Made by a program: the position numbers and the translations under genes
In this document: in pieces, positions 13,206 through 24,221 of the stretch
How positions within the stretch are numbered: the stretch's first letter is position 1
How the letters are laid out: every line of letters starts with the position of its first letter
DNA from: Microvelia longipes
Lineage: Eukaryota; Arthropoda; Insecta; Hemiptera; Veliidae
Length of the DNA stretch: 64,000 bases
Assembly (NCBI GenBank): GCA_018340805.1
Contig: JACMZG010001908.1
Coordinates: 14,230,145 to 14,294,144, forward strand
Direction of reading: 5' to 3'
The notes under the pieces: generated by a model
Told to the model about the DNA's origin: nothing
Database searches by the model: none
What the model saw: the letters and a program-made list of their open reading frames with translations, nothing else

Positions 13206-13992
13206 ACATACCTAACTTATTTCTGTACAAAAGTCTGTTGTATAATATTCAAGAAAATTATACTATTAAATATAATATTAAATAAATATTCAAGAGTATT
13301 AAATAAAATGTAAGGTTGCAGACAACTATGAAGTGCATCTAAAATTACAACTAAAAACAAATAAATAAATAAAATTTAACATTCAAGTATTCTTACACAG
13401 TACAGCGGGTTATCCGGTAATACCTGTTGAATTTTTGTTGAAAAGTTTTTACTGTCTAGTGTGGCCATAGAGTCAGGTAATTGTGTATACTTTACCTTAA
13501 TATTAAGTTTAGCTGGCTTAGTAAGACGGAGATTTTGAATTAACAATTAGGATGTCAGTCTGGTGTCGTAAAAATTAATTTTACAGATTTTAGTTTAGAG
13601 GTTTTTGTTTTCATGTATGTAAGTCAGCGTCTGGTAGCAGAACAGGGATCACAAAGCCAGAATTTTGTATCTTTGTGGTATAAATTTTGGTATAAAACTA
13701 TTTATACAATTACCTGACTCTATGACCACACTAGACGGTAAAAACTTTTCAACAAAAATTCAACAGGTATTACCGGATAACCCGCTGTACTGTGTAAGAA
13801 TACTTAAATGTTAAATTTGATTTATTTATTTGTTTTTAGTTGTAATTTTAGATGTACTTCATAGTTGTCTGTAACCTTACATTTTATTTAATGTTCTTGA
13901 ATATTTATTTAATATTATATTTAATAATATAATATTCTTGAATATTACACACAGACTTGACAGACTGTTGTACAGAAATACATGGGGTATGT
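13206..13992. mobile_element. Long inverted repeat / foldback element (arms about 280 bp)
   Basis: Left arm 13,206-13,485 and right arm 13,706-13,992 are inverted copies, with a 220-bp loop. Both contain TTATCCGGTAATACCTGTTG, GTGGCCATAGAGTCAGGTAA (inverted on the right) and TATTTCTGTACAA near the outer end. No transposase. A transcript would form a long hairpin. Confidence 0.88.
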
Positions 13993-14765
13993 AGTTTGGG
14001 GTATGAGTTTGAATTATTAGAATTAACACTTTTATGTAACTGCTTCTAAGTATGTATCTGTCTCACAAGTTTTTTAGACTGCCGAGTGAACCAAGGAGTA
14101 ACGTGGATGTTTTTAGTTTTAACTTTATAAATCCTTTACGGTATATTGGTATATAAATAAAATTAATATGTTAAATTTATTTTTAAAATTTGTACTTTAA
14201 AATATTTTTAAAGTACAATGGCGCCAAATAAAGTGAATACTCTAGAGAAGCAAGTTTAGAAACAACAATACATCTAATTTGTCCGACTGGATTAGACTTT
14301 TTAACATAAGATTTTTTAGGTATGGAAATTACCGGAGCAGTGTGATCATTCAGATAATTAATGACCTGTGACTGAAAGCAATCCCAGGGCAGTTTAGTGG
14401 TAGTTTTATCTATACAAGTCAGACTATCACCATTTCTAATACTTGTCGGCTCTCTTATAATGTTTAAGGTTCAGGTAAAATTGCTTTATTAACGTATCAA
14501 ATCATTTAGTGTAAGTCCATAAATTATTTAAAATAAAATTGCCAGTTAAGATAATAGGTAAGTTCAAATGATAATAAATTATTTGTTCTAATATTTCTTA
14601 AAAGACTTCAAATATGTAAAATTCAGTTTTAGACGGCCTAAAGACACAACACATTGATCATTTAGGTTCCCTGATAGTGACAGCGCAAGCAACAGAAAAC
14701 TTTGTCAAGAGACCAATTCTTTACCGCTAAAATTCTTTATAATTATTATTAGATCTTACATATTA

Positions 14766-14770
<5 letters not shown>

Positions 14771-14852
<82 letters not shown>
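14771..14852. repeat. (TA)n microsatellite
   Basis: About 80 bp of TA dinucleotides, flanked by the inverted words TTACATATTATA and AATATGTAA. Confidence 0.95.
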
Positions 14853-14855
<3 letters not shown>

Positions 14856-16159
14856 GTAAAAATAACATGTTTAATTATACTATGTCTTAATTATTCTACT
14901 ATGCGTTGCAGGAAGTATTCCATCATCAGAGTATAACTAAACTTAAATCTATTATTATAGATTGATTACCCTATTGATAGATTATTATAGATATTACGTA
15001 GAAAAGGGAGTCACCTTGACCATCGTTACTTTTATGAAGCTATGGGTTTGGCAAGCTATAAAACTTTTGTTCAGCCTGTTTAAGCCAGTGCTCTGTTAAA
15101 CAGAGCAGTGATATGTCAAGTGCATCATGGCAGGTAAATAATTCTAGTAAATATATTTTAAATTTTAAACCGTGTACATTCTGATGACATGGCTACTTTT
15201 TGACGGTTACCTTATATACACTCTTTTACCAATATAACATTTGGTAAACAAATTAGTAAGCTGGTATCCTCGTTAGAATACGTCTATTGATTAGTCAACA
15301 GGCGTACATTTTTTAACAATCGTACGAAAATTTATTAAGATTGGAATAATTTTATAAAATTTCGTTCTGATTTACCAAGGTAAACTTAATATCAAAGCCA
15401 ACTGGTATGATTTAAAATCTTATATTGTCGTGTTCTTGTGCTACTGGGGTTATTCGAGGTTTGTGTTTGAGTAAGTCAATCTGATATGAAGTATTCTTTA
15501 TTTATTAAAGTCAGTAGTATCTGTCAGTTATGGTAATTGAAATGATATATTGAGTTGTCAGGAAATTTATGACAATAATATCTTAATGGAGAGTAAAGAG
15601 TTGGCGACGTGAAGTGGGCGCAAACCAGTGGCATGGGCGCGAGCCCGTGGGACAATACCCGTAACGAGCTCTTTAGTCACTCCTGGGGAGGTCTCGTCTT
15701 CAAAATCCTTCTTTCAGTCCTGACTGGGGGATTTTTCAAGGATTTCATAAGTATCCTTTATCATCAAACTCGTCAAGTTCCTTCATAAGCTTTATAAAAG
15801 AGCTTTTTTTGTGGGTTCCATAATTCAAAATTTCTTTTGAGCTCATTTCGTCTGAAGGACTACGCATTCTTCAAGATATTTCAAGTTTGATAGAAAGGGT
15901 GAAGCTGAGTCATGGTAGGAGTTGGATGTTGACGTGTGCCTGATAGATCCTTTGCATTCCATATCCCAAACAAACAGACACAAATCAATGATACTTGTGT
16001 AGATGCCTAATATCCACCATATGCTAATATATTCAGACCTCGATATAAGTCATCTAACTGTATTCCTCGAAATTATTTTTAAAGCTCAATATTTCCTTGA
16101 TAAAGTGATAGTATATATTCTGATTTTTCTTAAATATGGACTTAGACTAACATAGAAAG

Positions 16160-16262
16160 AGTAGAGTAGTACATAGTAGAGTACATAGTAGAGTACGTAG
16201 TAGAGTACATAGTAGAGTACATAGTAGAGTACTTAGTAGAGTACATAGTAGAGTAGTTAGTT
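16160..16262. repeat. 12-bp tandem repeat (AGAGTACATAGT)
   Basis: About eight units of AGAGTACATAGT with single-base variants (ACGTAGT, ACTTAGT, AGTTAGT). Confidence 0.92.
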
Positions 16263-16659
16263 TATGTATACCATCATATCAGAAGAGTAGGATACAAAAC
16301 AGGCTTTTTAATTATAACTAACTAATGACATGCAAAATTTAATTAGAATTTAAGTTTAACCAAAATCTAGGATTTTAAACTTCAGGATTAAAATTTAAAA
16401 ATATAACACGGTAGATAGCCAAACAACTGCGTGTATCTGTGCACACAAAAGCTTTAAAATACTTCTCCGGTCATACTAAACAGCTTAGTTTATTAATTAA
16501 TCCTTAAAACGAATGTCAGCAATGTAAAACTAAAACAAAATAATTGACCAAACTATTTAAACAAGATTAGATTTATAAGGTGATGGTCAGATAAAATAAA
16601 AACTCAAATTTGAGCCTTTAGTCGTAAATTAGGTCTTCTTCAGAAGTAGTTTTAATCCA

Positions 16660-16808
16660 TCAGAGTTATGCGTGACACACACACACACACCAAGACCAAA
16701 AGGACATAGAAGTGCCTCAATCGGATAATTATGTGGAAACCTCGGGTTTAGATTTTCACAATACTTTTCCTATACGTCTATACCTACGTTAGTAGATGAG
16801 GAAAATTA
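16660..16808 (-). repeat. 5S-like repeat family, left-end fragment, inverted beside copy A
   Basis: Inverted, it shows the family's left end (TTTTCCTCAT...TATAGGAAAAGTATTGTG) followed by a CA/TG run. It sits head to head with the full copy at 16,873. Confidence 0.6.
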
Positions 16809-16872
16809 GAAATAATATAAAACTTAAGCTATTAAAAGCTATGATCTTTTATTAGGCCGAAAGTACTTTTTT

Positions 16873-17656
16873 ACTTTTCCACATTTACACCATAGGTATA
16901 TAGGAAAAGTATTGTGTTTGCAAAAAAGTCCGAAACCAGGATGAAACCGGAATTATCCGTTTCAGGCGTTTTTAAGGCCTATACTGATTGGTGTGTGTGT
17001 GTGTGTGTCTGTTATTATCGTAGACCCCAGTGTATTTATGCTAGAGAGTTGAAAATTTGTACAAAAATCAGTCTACCGCTGAAATGGTGCTATTACGATT
17101 TTTTTTATGACGTCATTAACTTGCAATAATGACTCAGCAAAAATTTCGAAAAATCATAAAACGTGGGAAAATGATGCGATCGGATTGTGACTTGTCACGC
17201 ATGTGACTGTATATAAGACTAACATATGTGCCACGGTTCATCTCATTATCAGGATTACTTCAATTTTTATTGTATGACTAGTGTACGTTTTTTAAAAAAT
17301 TGGAAAATGGGTTAATTGGGTTGAAGTTTGGTACAAGTGTATATTATTATCTAAAAAATAAGTTCACAAAGTTTTGTTTCAATACGACAAGTATATCCAT
17401 AATGTTTGTTGGATCATAAAAATTAAGGAGTATTGAGCGCGGTCAGTGCTTTATGGATGACGCTGAGAATGATATAGATGCATTTACTATCTGAAGACGA
17501 GCAAAGCGAGTCCAAAGGCACGATGCAGTATAAATTTGGTGAACTGTATTTCTGAGGACAAGCGAAGCGAGTCCGAAGCAGGGAGGATGAGCGTAGCGAA
17601 TCCGACGTAATGAGGAAAAGTTCTGAGGTGCCCCGTACCCGATTTTTTTATTTAAC
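16873..17656 (+). repeat. 5S-like repeat family, full copy A (about 780 bp)
   Basis: It begins ACTTTTCCACATTTACACCA, then TATAGGAAAAGTATTGTG, a (TG)n run, the landmark TGACGTCATTAAC, a long AT-rich middle, a 5S-rRNA-like block (17,411-17,472) and a tail with two GAGTCC/GCGAAGCGAG motifs. It ends TGAGGAAAAGTTCTGAGGTG and CCCCGTACCCGATTTTT. The left ACTTTTCCTCAT and the right ATGAGGAAAAGT are inverted copies. No protein is encoded. The element type (SINE3-like or DNA MITE) is undecided. Confidence 0.8.
17411..17472 (+). other. 5S rRNA-like block in copy A
   Basis: AAATTAAGGAGTATTGAGCG aligns with the 5S A-box region (AAGTTAAGCAGCGTTGAGC type), and GGTCAGTGCTTTATGGATGA aligns with the C-box region (GGTTAGTACTTGGATGGGTGA). 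Spacing of the two blocks is as in 5S rRNA. This is a derived fragment, not a functional gene: the 5' half is missing. Confidence 0.65.
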
Positions 17657-18427
17657 TAATAACATCATACTTTAATCTCTGTCACAAACAAGATACGTTC
17701 TTGCATCTGGCTAAATAGCCGCAGATGCAACCAAATGAATTTAGTTGACAAAAGGTTTTTGAACGAACCCAAGTATCTAATTAATACAAGCTGATTGATT
17801 TACAGCTATTTGTTATTTCTCCATCATAAATCTTTGTGTCTCTGGCAAATCTGTTCTGATTTAATAATCTGAAACTTCTTTTTGTAAACATTTATCAGAA
17901 TGTTATTATGGGGAAAGTCTAGAGAAACAAATAGCAACTAGAGAAAGATAAATAGCTCTCGCATTGCTTGTTTCATTCTATCAGATTTGTTTATCTCACA
18001 CATCATATACACATTTCTTTCCAAGACTTAATGATATTAATGGTCTTGAAATAATCTTTTATTGGACAAGTAATAAAAATTAAAAGAAAAAACAAAAAAA
18101 ATTAAAGAGGAACTAGGAGAGAATTAAAGAAAATATCAAATTAAAGTTGAATGTTCTGACAATGAATATAAAGAGAATTGAATTTAAAAAAAATTAACAC
18201 AATCCTACTTAAAAAAGGGTTTATAGAATCAAGTAATAAATAAATGTAACATATTACATATTACAACATGTACATATGCATCAATGTATGCTGAACATAT
18301 CAACTCATTTTTTTGAGCATTTGGAGATACCAAAAGTCTCAGGGGCAAATGGAAACGAAGCGACTCACTAGTTTTAAAAAGTCAGATTAAGAACCAAACT
18401 CATACTATAGTTACACACACACACTCA

Positions 18428-18505
<78 letters not shown>

Positions 18506-19419
18506 GAACTTCACTGCTTCCCTAAAAGGAGGAGGTTATATTTATAAATTATGGTGAGAGCTAAACAAAATTCAGTTCGGGGGATCCCAATGCTTTTTAC
18601 TATATGTTTTTTATGTCTTTTTTGTTTGTTATTGACAGAAATGCTCAAACTTACATAAGACGGAAACACTTCTATTAACTTTTGACGTCACTTTTACTAA
18701 AAATTAATAATATTTTCTTACAACGAATTTATTGACGTCTCGAGTTTTTAACGCTCCTCCATAACTTTTTCCTTCATGATCCTTTGTATAATCATTTCCC
18801 CCTATATTTTATCCTATTATAAAAATACAGTAGCAAACAACAGTAGGCGGAGCCTCGCTCCCCTCTGGCAACTGTAAACTTGACAATAGACTTTTTACAA
18901 AATATTAGAGAAGGGGAACGACGATGTATAGAAAATTCAACAAAATGTCCGACTATTTCAAGTTAACAAACTGCGTGACACGGAACAATAAAGTGGATGA
19001 CGAAAAGTCAAAACTAGTTCCAGAAAAAGAACTACAAAAATTAAAAATCAATATTTAAGTTGAAGAAAAATTGAGAAACTATTGTTGCATTTTACATTTA
19101 AATGTCTCGGACTTAATACGTTGGGTTTATTTTATAATAAAAGAACTTTTTAACTTGTTTTCATTGAGTTAAACGTCAGAAAATAAAGATAATATTTGTC
19201 GATAGTCATCCTTAATCCTTTTGTTAAATCGGACGACATACGTCAAGACGACCTCTGAGAATTTGACGTGTAAAACCAGAGCCTGACATTTTCATGTCAA
19301 GATCTGAAAGGGTTTCAGGATGCTTCCTTTGACCACACACGTACAGGGCTAAGCCTTCTACGCCATCGAGTTAGCACGTTCCAAATAAATGCCAGTTTGC
19401 ACTCGATTTTTTAAAAAAA
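17657..19419. other. Intergenic DNA
   Basis: No coding signal recognised apart from the (TA)n array at 18.43 kb. Confidence 0.45.
18429..18506. repeat. (TA)n microsatellite
   Basis: About 77 bp of TA with two ATAATATA interruptions, preceded by a short (CA)n. Confidence 0.95.
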
Positions 19420-19870
19420 AGTTTTGGTCTCAATTTTTTTAATAAATCGAATATTTATCCTCGTTATTATCGTTCTCCGAAGTTTTGGTCTCAATTGTTT
19501 TTAATAAATCGAATATTTATCCTCGTTATTATCGTTATCCAAAGTTTTGGTCTCAATTTTTTAATAAATCGAATTTATCCTCGTATTATCGTTATCCGAA
19601 GTTTTGGTCTCAATTTTTTTAATAAATCGAATATTTATCCTCGTTATTATCGTTATCCGAAGTTTTGGTCTCAATTGTTTTTAATAAATCGAATATTTAT
19701 CCTCGTTATTATCGTTATCCGAAGTTTTGGTCTCAATTTTAATTCGGTTATTATCTTTTTTGTCTTTTTTAATAAATCGAATATTTATCCTCGTTATTAT
19801 CGTTATCCAAAGTTTTGGTCTCAATTTTTTTAATAAATCGACTCTTAATTCTCGTTATTATCGTTCTTAA
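19420..19870. repeat. 61-bp tandem repeat, about seven copies
   Basis: Unit: GTTTTGGTCTCAATTTTTTT, AATAAATCGAATATTTATCC, TCGTTATTATCGTTATCCGA. Period about 61 bp. The last units are truncated. The open frame across it (repeated RIFILVIIVI) is not a gene. Confidence 0.95.
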
Positions 19871-20039
19871 TTTCTTTTTTTCTTCTTAATTTCTTTTTTA
19901 ATAATCGACTATTCATCATTCTCGTTTTCCAAAGTTGCCATAGGGACACTTTTCTTTAGTGCATACTGATTCTTATAAAGAAGTATTAAAACATTTGAGT
20001 CTGTGGTTGTAAGTGCGTGTGTTACGTGGTTAATGAAAT

Positions 20040-20236
20040 TTATCTTAACCAGCGTCCGCGGTGCCCTAGGGGGCTATAAATGTATTCTTGGGAGCCTCCA
20101 ATACTTTTATTTAACAAAATAGAAATGTTAATTAAATAAATCTGAATTTCATTTAATTATTAATACTTTATTTAAATTGAACCGAGATTTCATTTTAAAG
20201 TTTTGTGGCGCGGTAGCAAAAAGTTTAAACACCACT
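20040..20236. mobile_element. Probable short hAT-like remnant
   Basis: The right end, inverted, reads CAGTGGTGTTTAAACTTTTT then GCTACCGCGCC, a hAT-style terminus. The left side has AACCAGCGTCCGCGGTGCCC, consistent but not a clear inverted match, and no target duplication is visible. Confidence 0.4.
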
Positions 20237-20363
20237 GATCCAGTGAATATATTCAATTTTTATTCTGACCGATATTTAAAAAAAAAGAAATACCATTATT
20301 TATTATGATAGTGATTAATTAAAGATAACTTCTTAAACATTTCAATATTTACAAAACATATAT

Positions 20364-21090
20364 TGCAAAAATCGGGTACGGGTGCCTCGGAACTTTTCCT
20401 CATGACATTGGATTCTTTATGCACATCCTCCCAACTTAAGACTCGCTTCGCTTGTTCTTAAAACATACAATTCGTTAAATTTATTCTACAACACGGCCTC
20501 AGACTAGCTTAGCTTGTTTTCAGATAGTTTTTATTCTTTTCATTCTACACGGTTACCCATCACCCAGGCACCGACTTAACTTTTATGATATAACAAAAAC
20601 TATGTCGTACTGAAACAAAACTTAATGTACTTATTTGTTACGTAAAGTTATACACTTTTATTGAATTTAAACTCATTTAGATTATTTGCCATCTTTTGTA
20701 ATTTTTGTTAAAAAAACGTACACAAGTAATTCGATAAAAATTGAACAAATGCTGATAGTGAGATGCAACTTTAGCAAATATATTAGTCTGGTAGGTAAAT
20801 TACTGTCAATAAAAATTATCGCAACATTTTTTCACGTTTTATGATTTTTCGAATATTATTGCGGGTTAATGAGGTCATTAAAAATTATTTTCCGGATAGC
20901 TCAACTAAACCTATATAGACTGAGTTTTGTACAAAGTTTCAACTCTCTAGTATAAGTACACAGAGAGCTGCGATGGTAACAGTCACACACACATAGACAG
21001 ACAATTTTGTGAAAACCACTCAGGAGGCCTTTAAAATACCTGAAGCAGATAATTCCGGTTTCATTTCGATGAAAAATAAATTTCTAGTAA
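20364..21090 (-). repeat. 5S-like repeat family, copy C
   Basis: Its right end (AAATCGGGTACGGGTGCCTC) appears first on the plus strand, followed by the GCGAAGCGAG tail, a degenerate 5S block near 20,540-20,590 (GGTTACCCATCACCCAGGCA), the ATTATTGCGGGTTAATGAGG landmark, CA run and the GATAATTCCGGTTTCATTTC segment. The far left end is replaced by an unrelated duplicated segment. Confidence 0.72.
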
Positions 21091-21345
21091 GGTGTCGTTT
21101 TCTACGTATTTTGGGGCGCTGAATCAAATAAAGCCGGTCCGAAGCCTATAAGACCACTCTAAGTGACCAAAAAGTAAAAAAAAAATCATGGTAGATTACG
21201 AAAAATCAAAATTACGGTCGATGAAAATTAAATTTCGAGGTCGCTGAATATAATAAAACCAGTCCAGAGTCGATACAACCACTTAGAAAAACCGAAAAAA
21301 CGGTGACTAATTACCGTAAAACCTATAATACGGCCGGAAAACAAC
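21058..21345. repeat. Two-copy tandem segment (about 160 bp)
   Basis: GATGAAAAATAAATTTCTAG with GGCGCTGAATCAAATAAAGCC is followed about 160 bp later by GATGAAAATTAAATTTCGAG with GTCGCTGAATATAATAAAAC. Both are followed by a phrase ending in CGAT/CCTATAAGACCAC. Diverged direct duplication. Confidence 0.5.
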
Positions 21346-21554
21346 ATATTTCAAATGGGACCCAGTTTCAGTAATTATCCATGTTATACTGTGCTCCAAT
21401 TTAAGAGTTTAATGTTACCGTAGAAAATCAAATTTGGTAATCAGATTACCATACATGCAAGACGATTACAAAAAAATTATAAACTCCCAATGGTCGACTT
21501 AGCTCTGATCGGAGCTGAGTAATCGGAGTAATGTAGTCATTATTATAGTTATTA

Positions 21555-21745
21555 TGTGTATATTATCACTTTGACCAATAAGGTTAGATATTATCTATAA
21601 TGGCAAGTCAAAATGATAAATTAATCTATATTTATTACGTTGACTAAATAAGGTTAGCTATTATACATAGAAGCAAGAAAAAGTGATCAATTAAGCTTTA
21701 TTTATCACTTTGACCAAATTTGATAGTTATTATGTATAATAGCTG
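21555..21745. repeat. Tandem repeat, about 68-bp unit, three copies
   Basis: The words ATCACTTTGACC, AAGGTTAG(A/C)TATTAT and AAAATGATAAATTAA/AAAGTGATCAATTAA recur in order about every 68-75 bp. Confidence 0.65.
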
Positions 21746-21789
21746 GATATTATGAACAATAACCACATTAATAATTTCGGCTGTAACAT

Positions 21790-23519
21790 CAACACACAGG
21801 CTCTAAGATGGCAACAGATACACCCATACATATACAGACAACTCGGTAAAAACCACTACGAATGTCTTATATGTTTGAGTGTATGTATATAAGGGTGTGT
21901 ATGCATGTATGTGTGGGTGTATATGAATATGTATGTGTCTATATTATTATTTATGTATATTATAAAAATAAATAATATTAGTAATACATTATTATAATTA
22001 TTATTTAAACTAATACATTGTTTCTGTAAATATGCCAATTAAAAAAGTGCATAGGGATTCAAAAGTCTGTAATATTTTGTTATTTAGATTCTTAGATTAT
22101 TGTTTATTATTTGTAATTTATTTTTATAATTTCTTTCCTTTACTTGCTGTGGCACATTAAACTTGGAGCAGAAGCTATAAATGTTTCCAACTGGTGCAAT
22201 AGTAATCAATGGAAACTATACAAGCAATACATAGAGAGTAAGCAGTGTTGCTTCAAAACAATAACTGTACAGCCCGAAGAAGTACGAAGTGCAATATATA
22301 AAAGAGATGGGATATCTAGGTCAAACTGTTCTTTAAGTGAATTTTTTTTCTGTACGAAATAAACGTTGCTGATTGGATATTAAAAATTAAATAAAGTAAA
22401 CCTACCAATATTTCTTTTCCTTCTTAAGTCCTGAGCGCAGGCAGTATTACCAATAGAGCATGCGCTCAAAAATAATAAAAAAACGTCTTATAAACACTTG
22501 AATCTTGAATCATCTTTAAGTGAAATCTCGTTATTCAGATTTAATGCAAACACAATACTTTTCCTCGTATAATCGAAGAAAAGTAAGAGGACAAACAATA
22601 TTAAAATTAAAAATATAGGAGGAAGATAACAAAAATCACAGGTAAAAAGTGATACGAAACTTTTTGAAATAAAAATAATATAGGGAGAAAAGTGGGACTA
22701 AAAATCGCTAGAAATATAAAATAACAAGAATTACACCAACACGGTGCCCAGGGGGAGGGGGTGCTTATACAACTAATTCGATGTTTGTTTTTGTTGGCCA
22801 TCATGCTCCGTTGGCTTTACAACATGTTGTTCATACAAGACACTGATATAACATTAATAACGTTGTGTAAATGCCCCCTTCTTACCAAACCAAATAACTA
22901 TTTATTACACCTTTAAATATATTTATTTTATTCGAAATAAAATTGTTGATTTAATGTAATGATAATGATGTTTTAACAATATTTTCATTTGAGTATTTGA
23001 GAGGGAAAGTAATTAGTCCGTAAATAGTTTAATTTTCTTGATAAAATTCATATTTATTTAGAGGCAGATCTCATTGTACAATACAAATTTAATAATTCGA
23101 ATTTCTCTTCTTCTTTATATTGATTAATTGATTACCAGAGTAATAATTAAAATTGTATTCCATAGTCAAGATATTTGTTTTTGTATCACAACTTTATCAC
23201 AACTACACAAGAGTGTATCTAGTGATATTGCTGAAATTAATTTTGACCTGTAAATCATGACAAAAGAAACAGTCCAGCGACTGCACTTTCAGGCTTGGAC
23301 AGAGTTTAGCGTGCGTACACCAGACCTATCTTAGTCCGTCAATGTATGCACAGTAAACAACTGTTTTACATAATTATCTAGTCTTGTAAAATATCTCTGG
23401 GCCACTGACGTCTAAGTCGGCGAGGAGGGTTATCTGGAATGATTCTGGAGGAAATGTTTCGGATAAGAGGATTGGTATGATCAAGTAGGGTGTCATGGAA
23501 TTTAAGATAAATAATAAAA
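21790..23519. other. Intergenic DNA
   Basis: A 5S-family-like word run (CAGACAACTCGGTAAAAACC) at 21,835, a left-end word at 22,552, and an open frame at 22,144-22,362 without splice or homology support. Confidence 0.4.
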
Positions 23520-24120
23520 CAAATCTGGTACGGGGTACCTCGGAACTTTTCCTCATCACATCGGATTCGCTACGCTCATCCTCCCGCTCGTCCTCGGAAT
23601 ATACAATTCGTCAAATGAATACATTAGTATCATCCTCAGCGGCCACCCATCCAGGCACTGAACATGCTCGATACTACTTAACTTTTTGATCCATTATATA
23701 TACTTATTTATATATACTTCCATAGATATACTTGTCATTTTGAAACAAAACTTGGTATAGCTATTTATTACGAAATGGTATACACGTGTACTGAATTTCA
23801 ACTCGATTTTATAATTTACTGAATTTTTTTTTACAATTTGTTAAAAAACGTACACAAGTCATTTGATAAAATTTAAACTAATGCAAATAATGAGATGAAA
23901 CTTAGTACATATGTTAGTCTTATACAAGACTACATGCATGCTAAATCTCAATATGGTCGTATATCTTTTCTGCGTTTTATGTTTTTTCGAAACTTTTGCT
24001 GAGTCATTATTGCGGGTTAATGACGTCATAAAAAAAAATTTTTTGAACAGCACAACTACAGCAGTAGACTGATTTTTGTAAAAAGTTTCAACTCTCTGGC
24101 ATCAGTGATTGATCAGTGAT
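23520..24120 (-). repeat. 5S-like repeat family, copy D
   Basis: From the right end (GGTACGGGGTACCTCGGAAC at 23,528) through the tail, the best-preserved 5S block (23,630-23,692), the TGACGTCAT landmark (near 24,021) to about 24,120, where a 36-bp satellite begins shortly after. Left end missing. Encodes nothing. Confidence 0.78.
23630..23692 (-). other. Best-preserved 5S rRNA-like block
   Basis: On the minus strand it reads AAGTTAAGTAGTATCGAGCA, then GTTCAGTGCCTGGATGGGTG and GCCGCTGAGGATGATAC. This follows the order and spacing of the 5S rRNA A-box, intermediate element and C-box. The 5' ~45 nt of 5S are not recognisable. Confidence 0.72.
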
Positions 24121-24221
24121 TTTCCACCTCCCCCTAATATATAAGTGATTTGTCTTTCATACATATTTAGTTCTTACTGAAATGATATGACTTGACAAAA
24201 CTTCTTTCTGAACATTCTTAA

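Larger units (their letters stand above)
13993..16590. other. Intergenic DNA with microsatellites
   Basis: Apart from the (TA)n at 14.8 kb and the 12-bp array at 16.2 kb, only a GC-richer patch at about 15,605-15,665 (GTGGGCGCAAACCAGTGGCA) stands out. No gene. Confidence 0.45.

Noticed and set aside
19495..19833. 112-codon hydrophobic frame
   Set aside because: Arises from the 61-bp tandem repeat.
22144..22362. 72-codon plus-strand frame
   Set aside because: No ATG context, splice sites or homology that I can recognise; mixed composition typical of chance frames.
23630..23692. Functional 5S rRNA gene
   Set aside because: The 5' half of 5S rRNA is missing and the block lies within a dispersed repeat.
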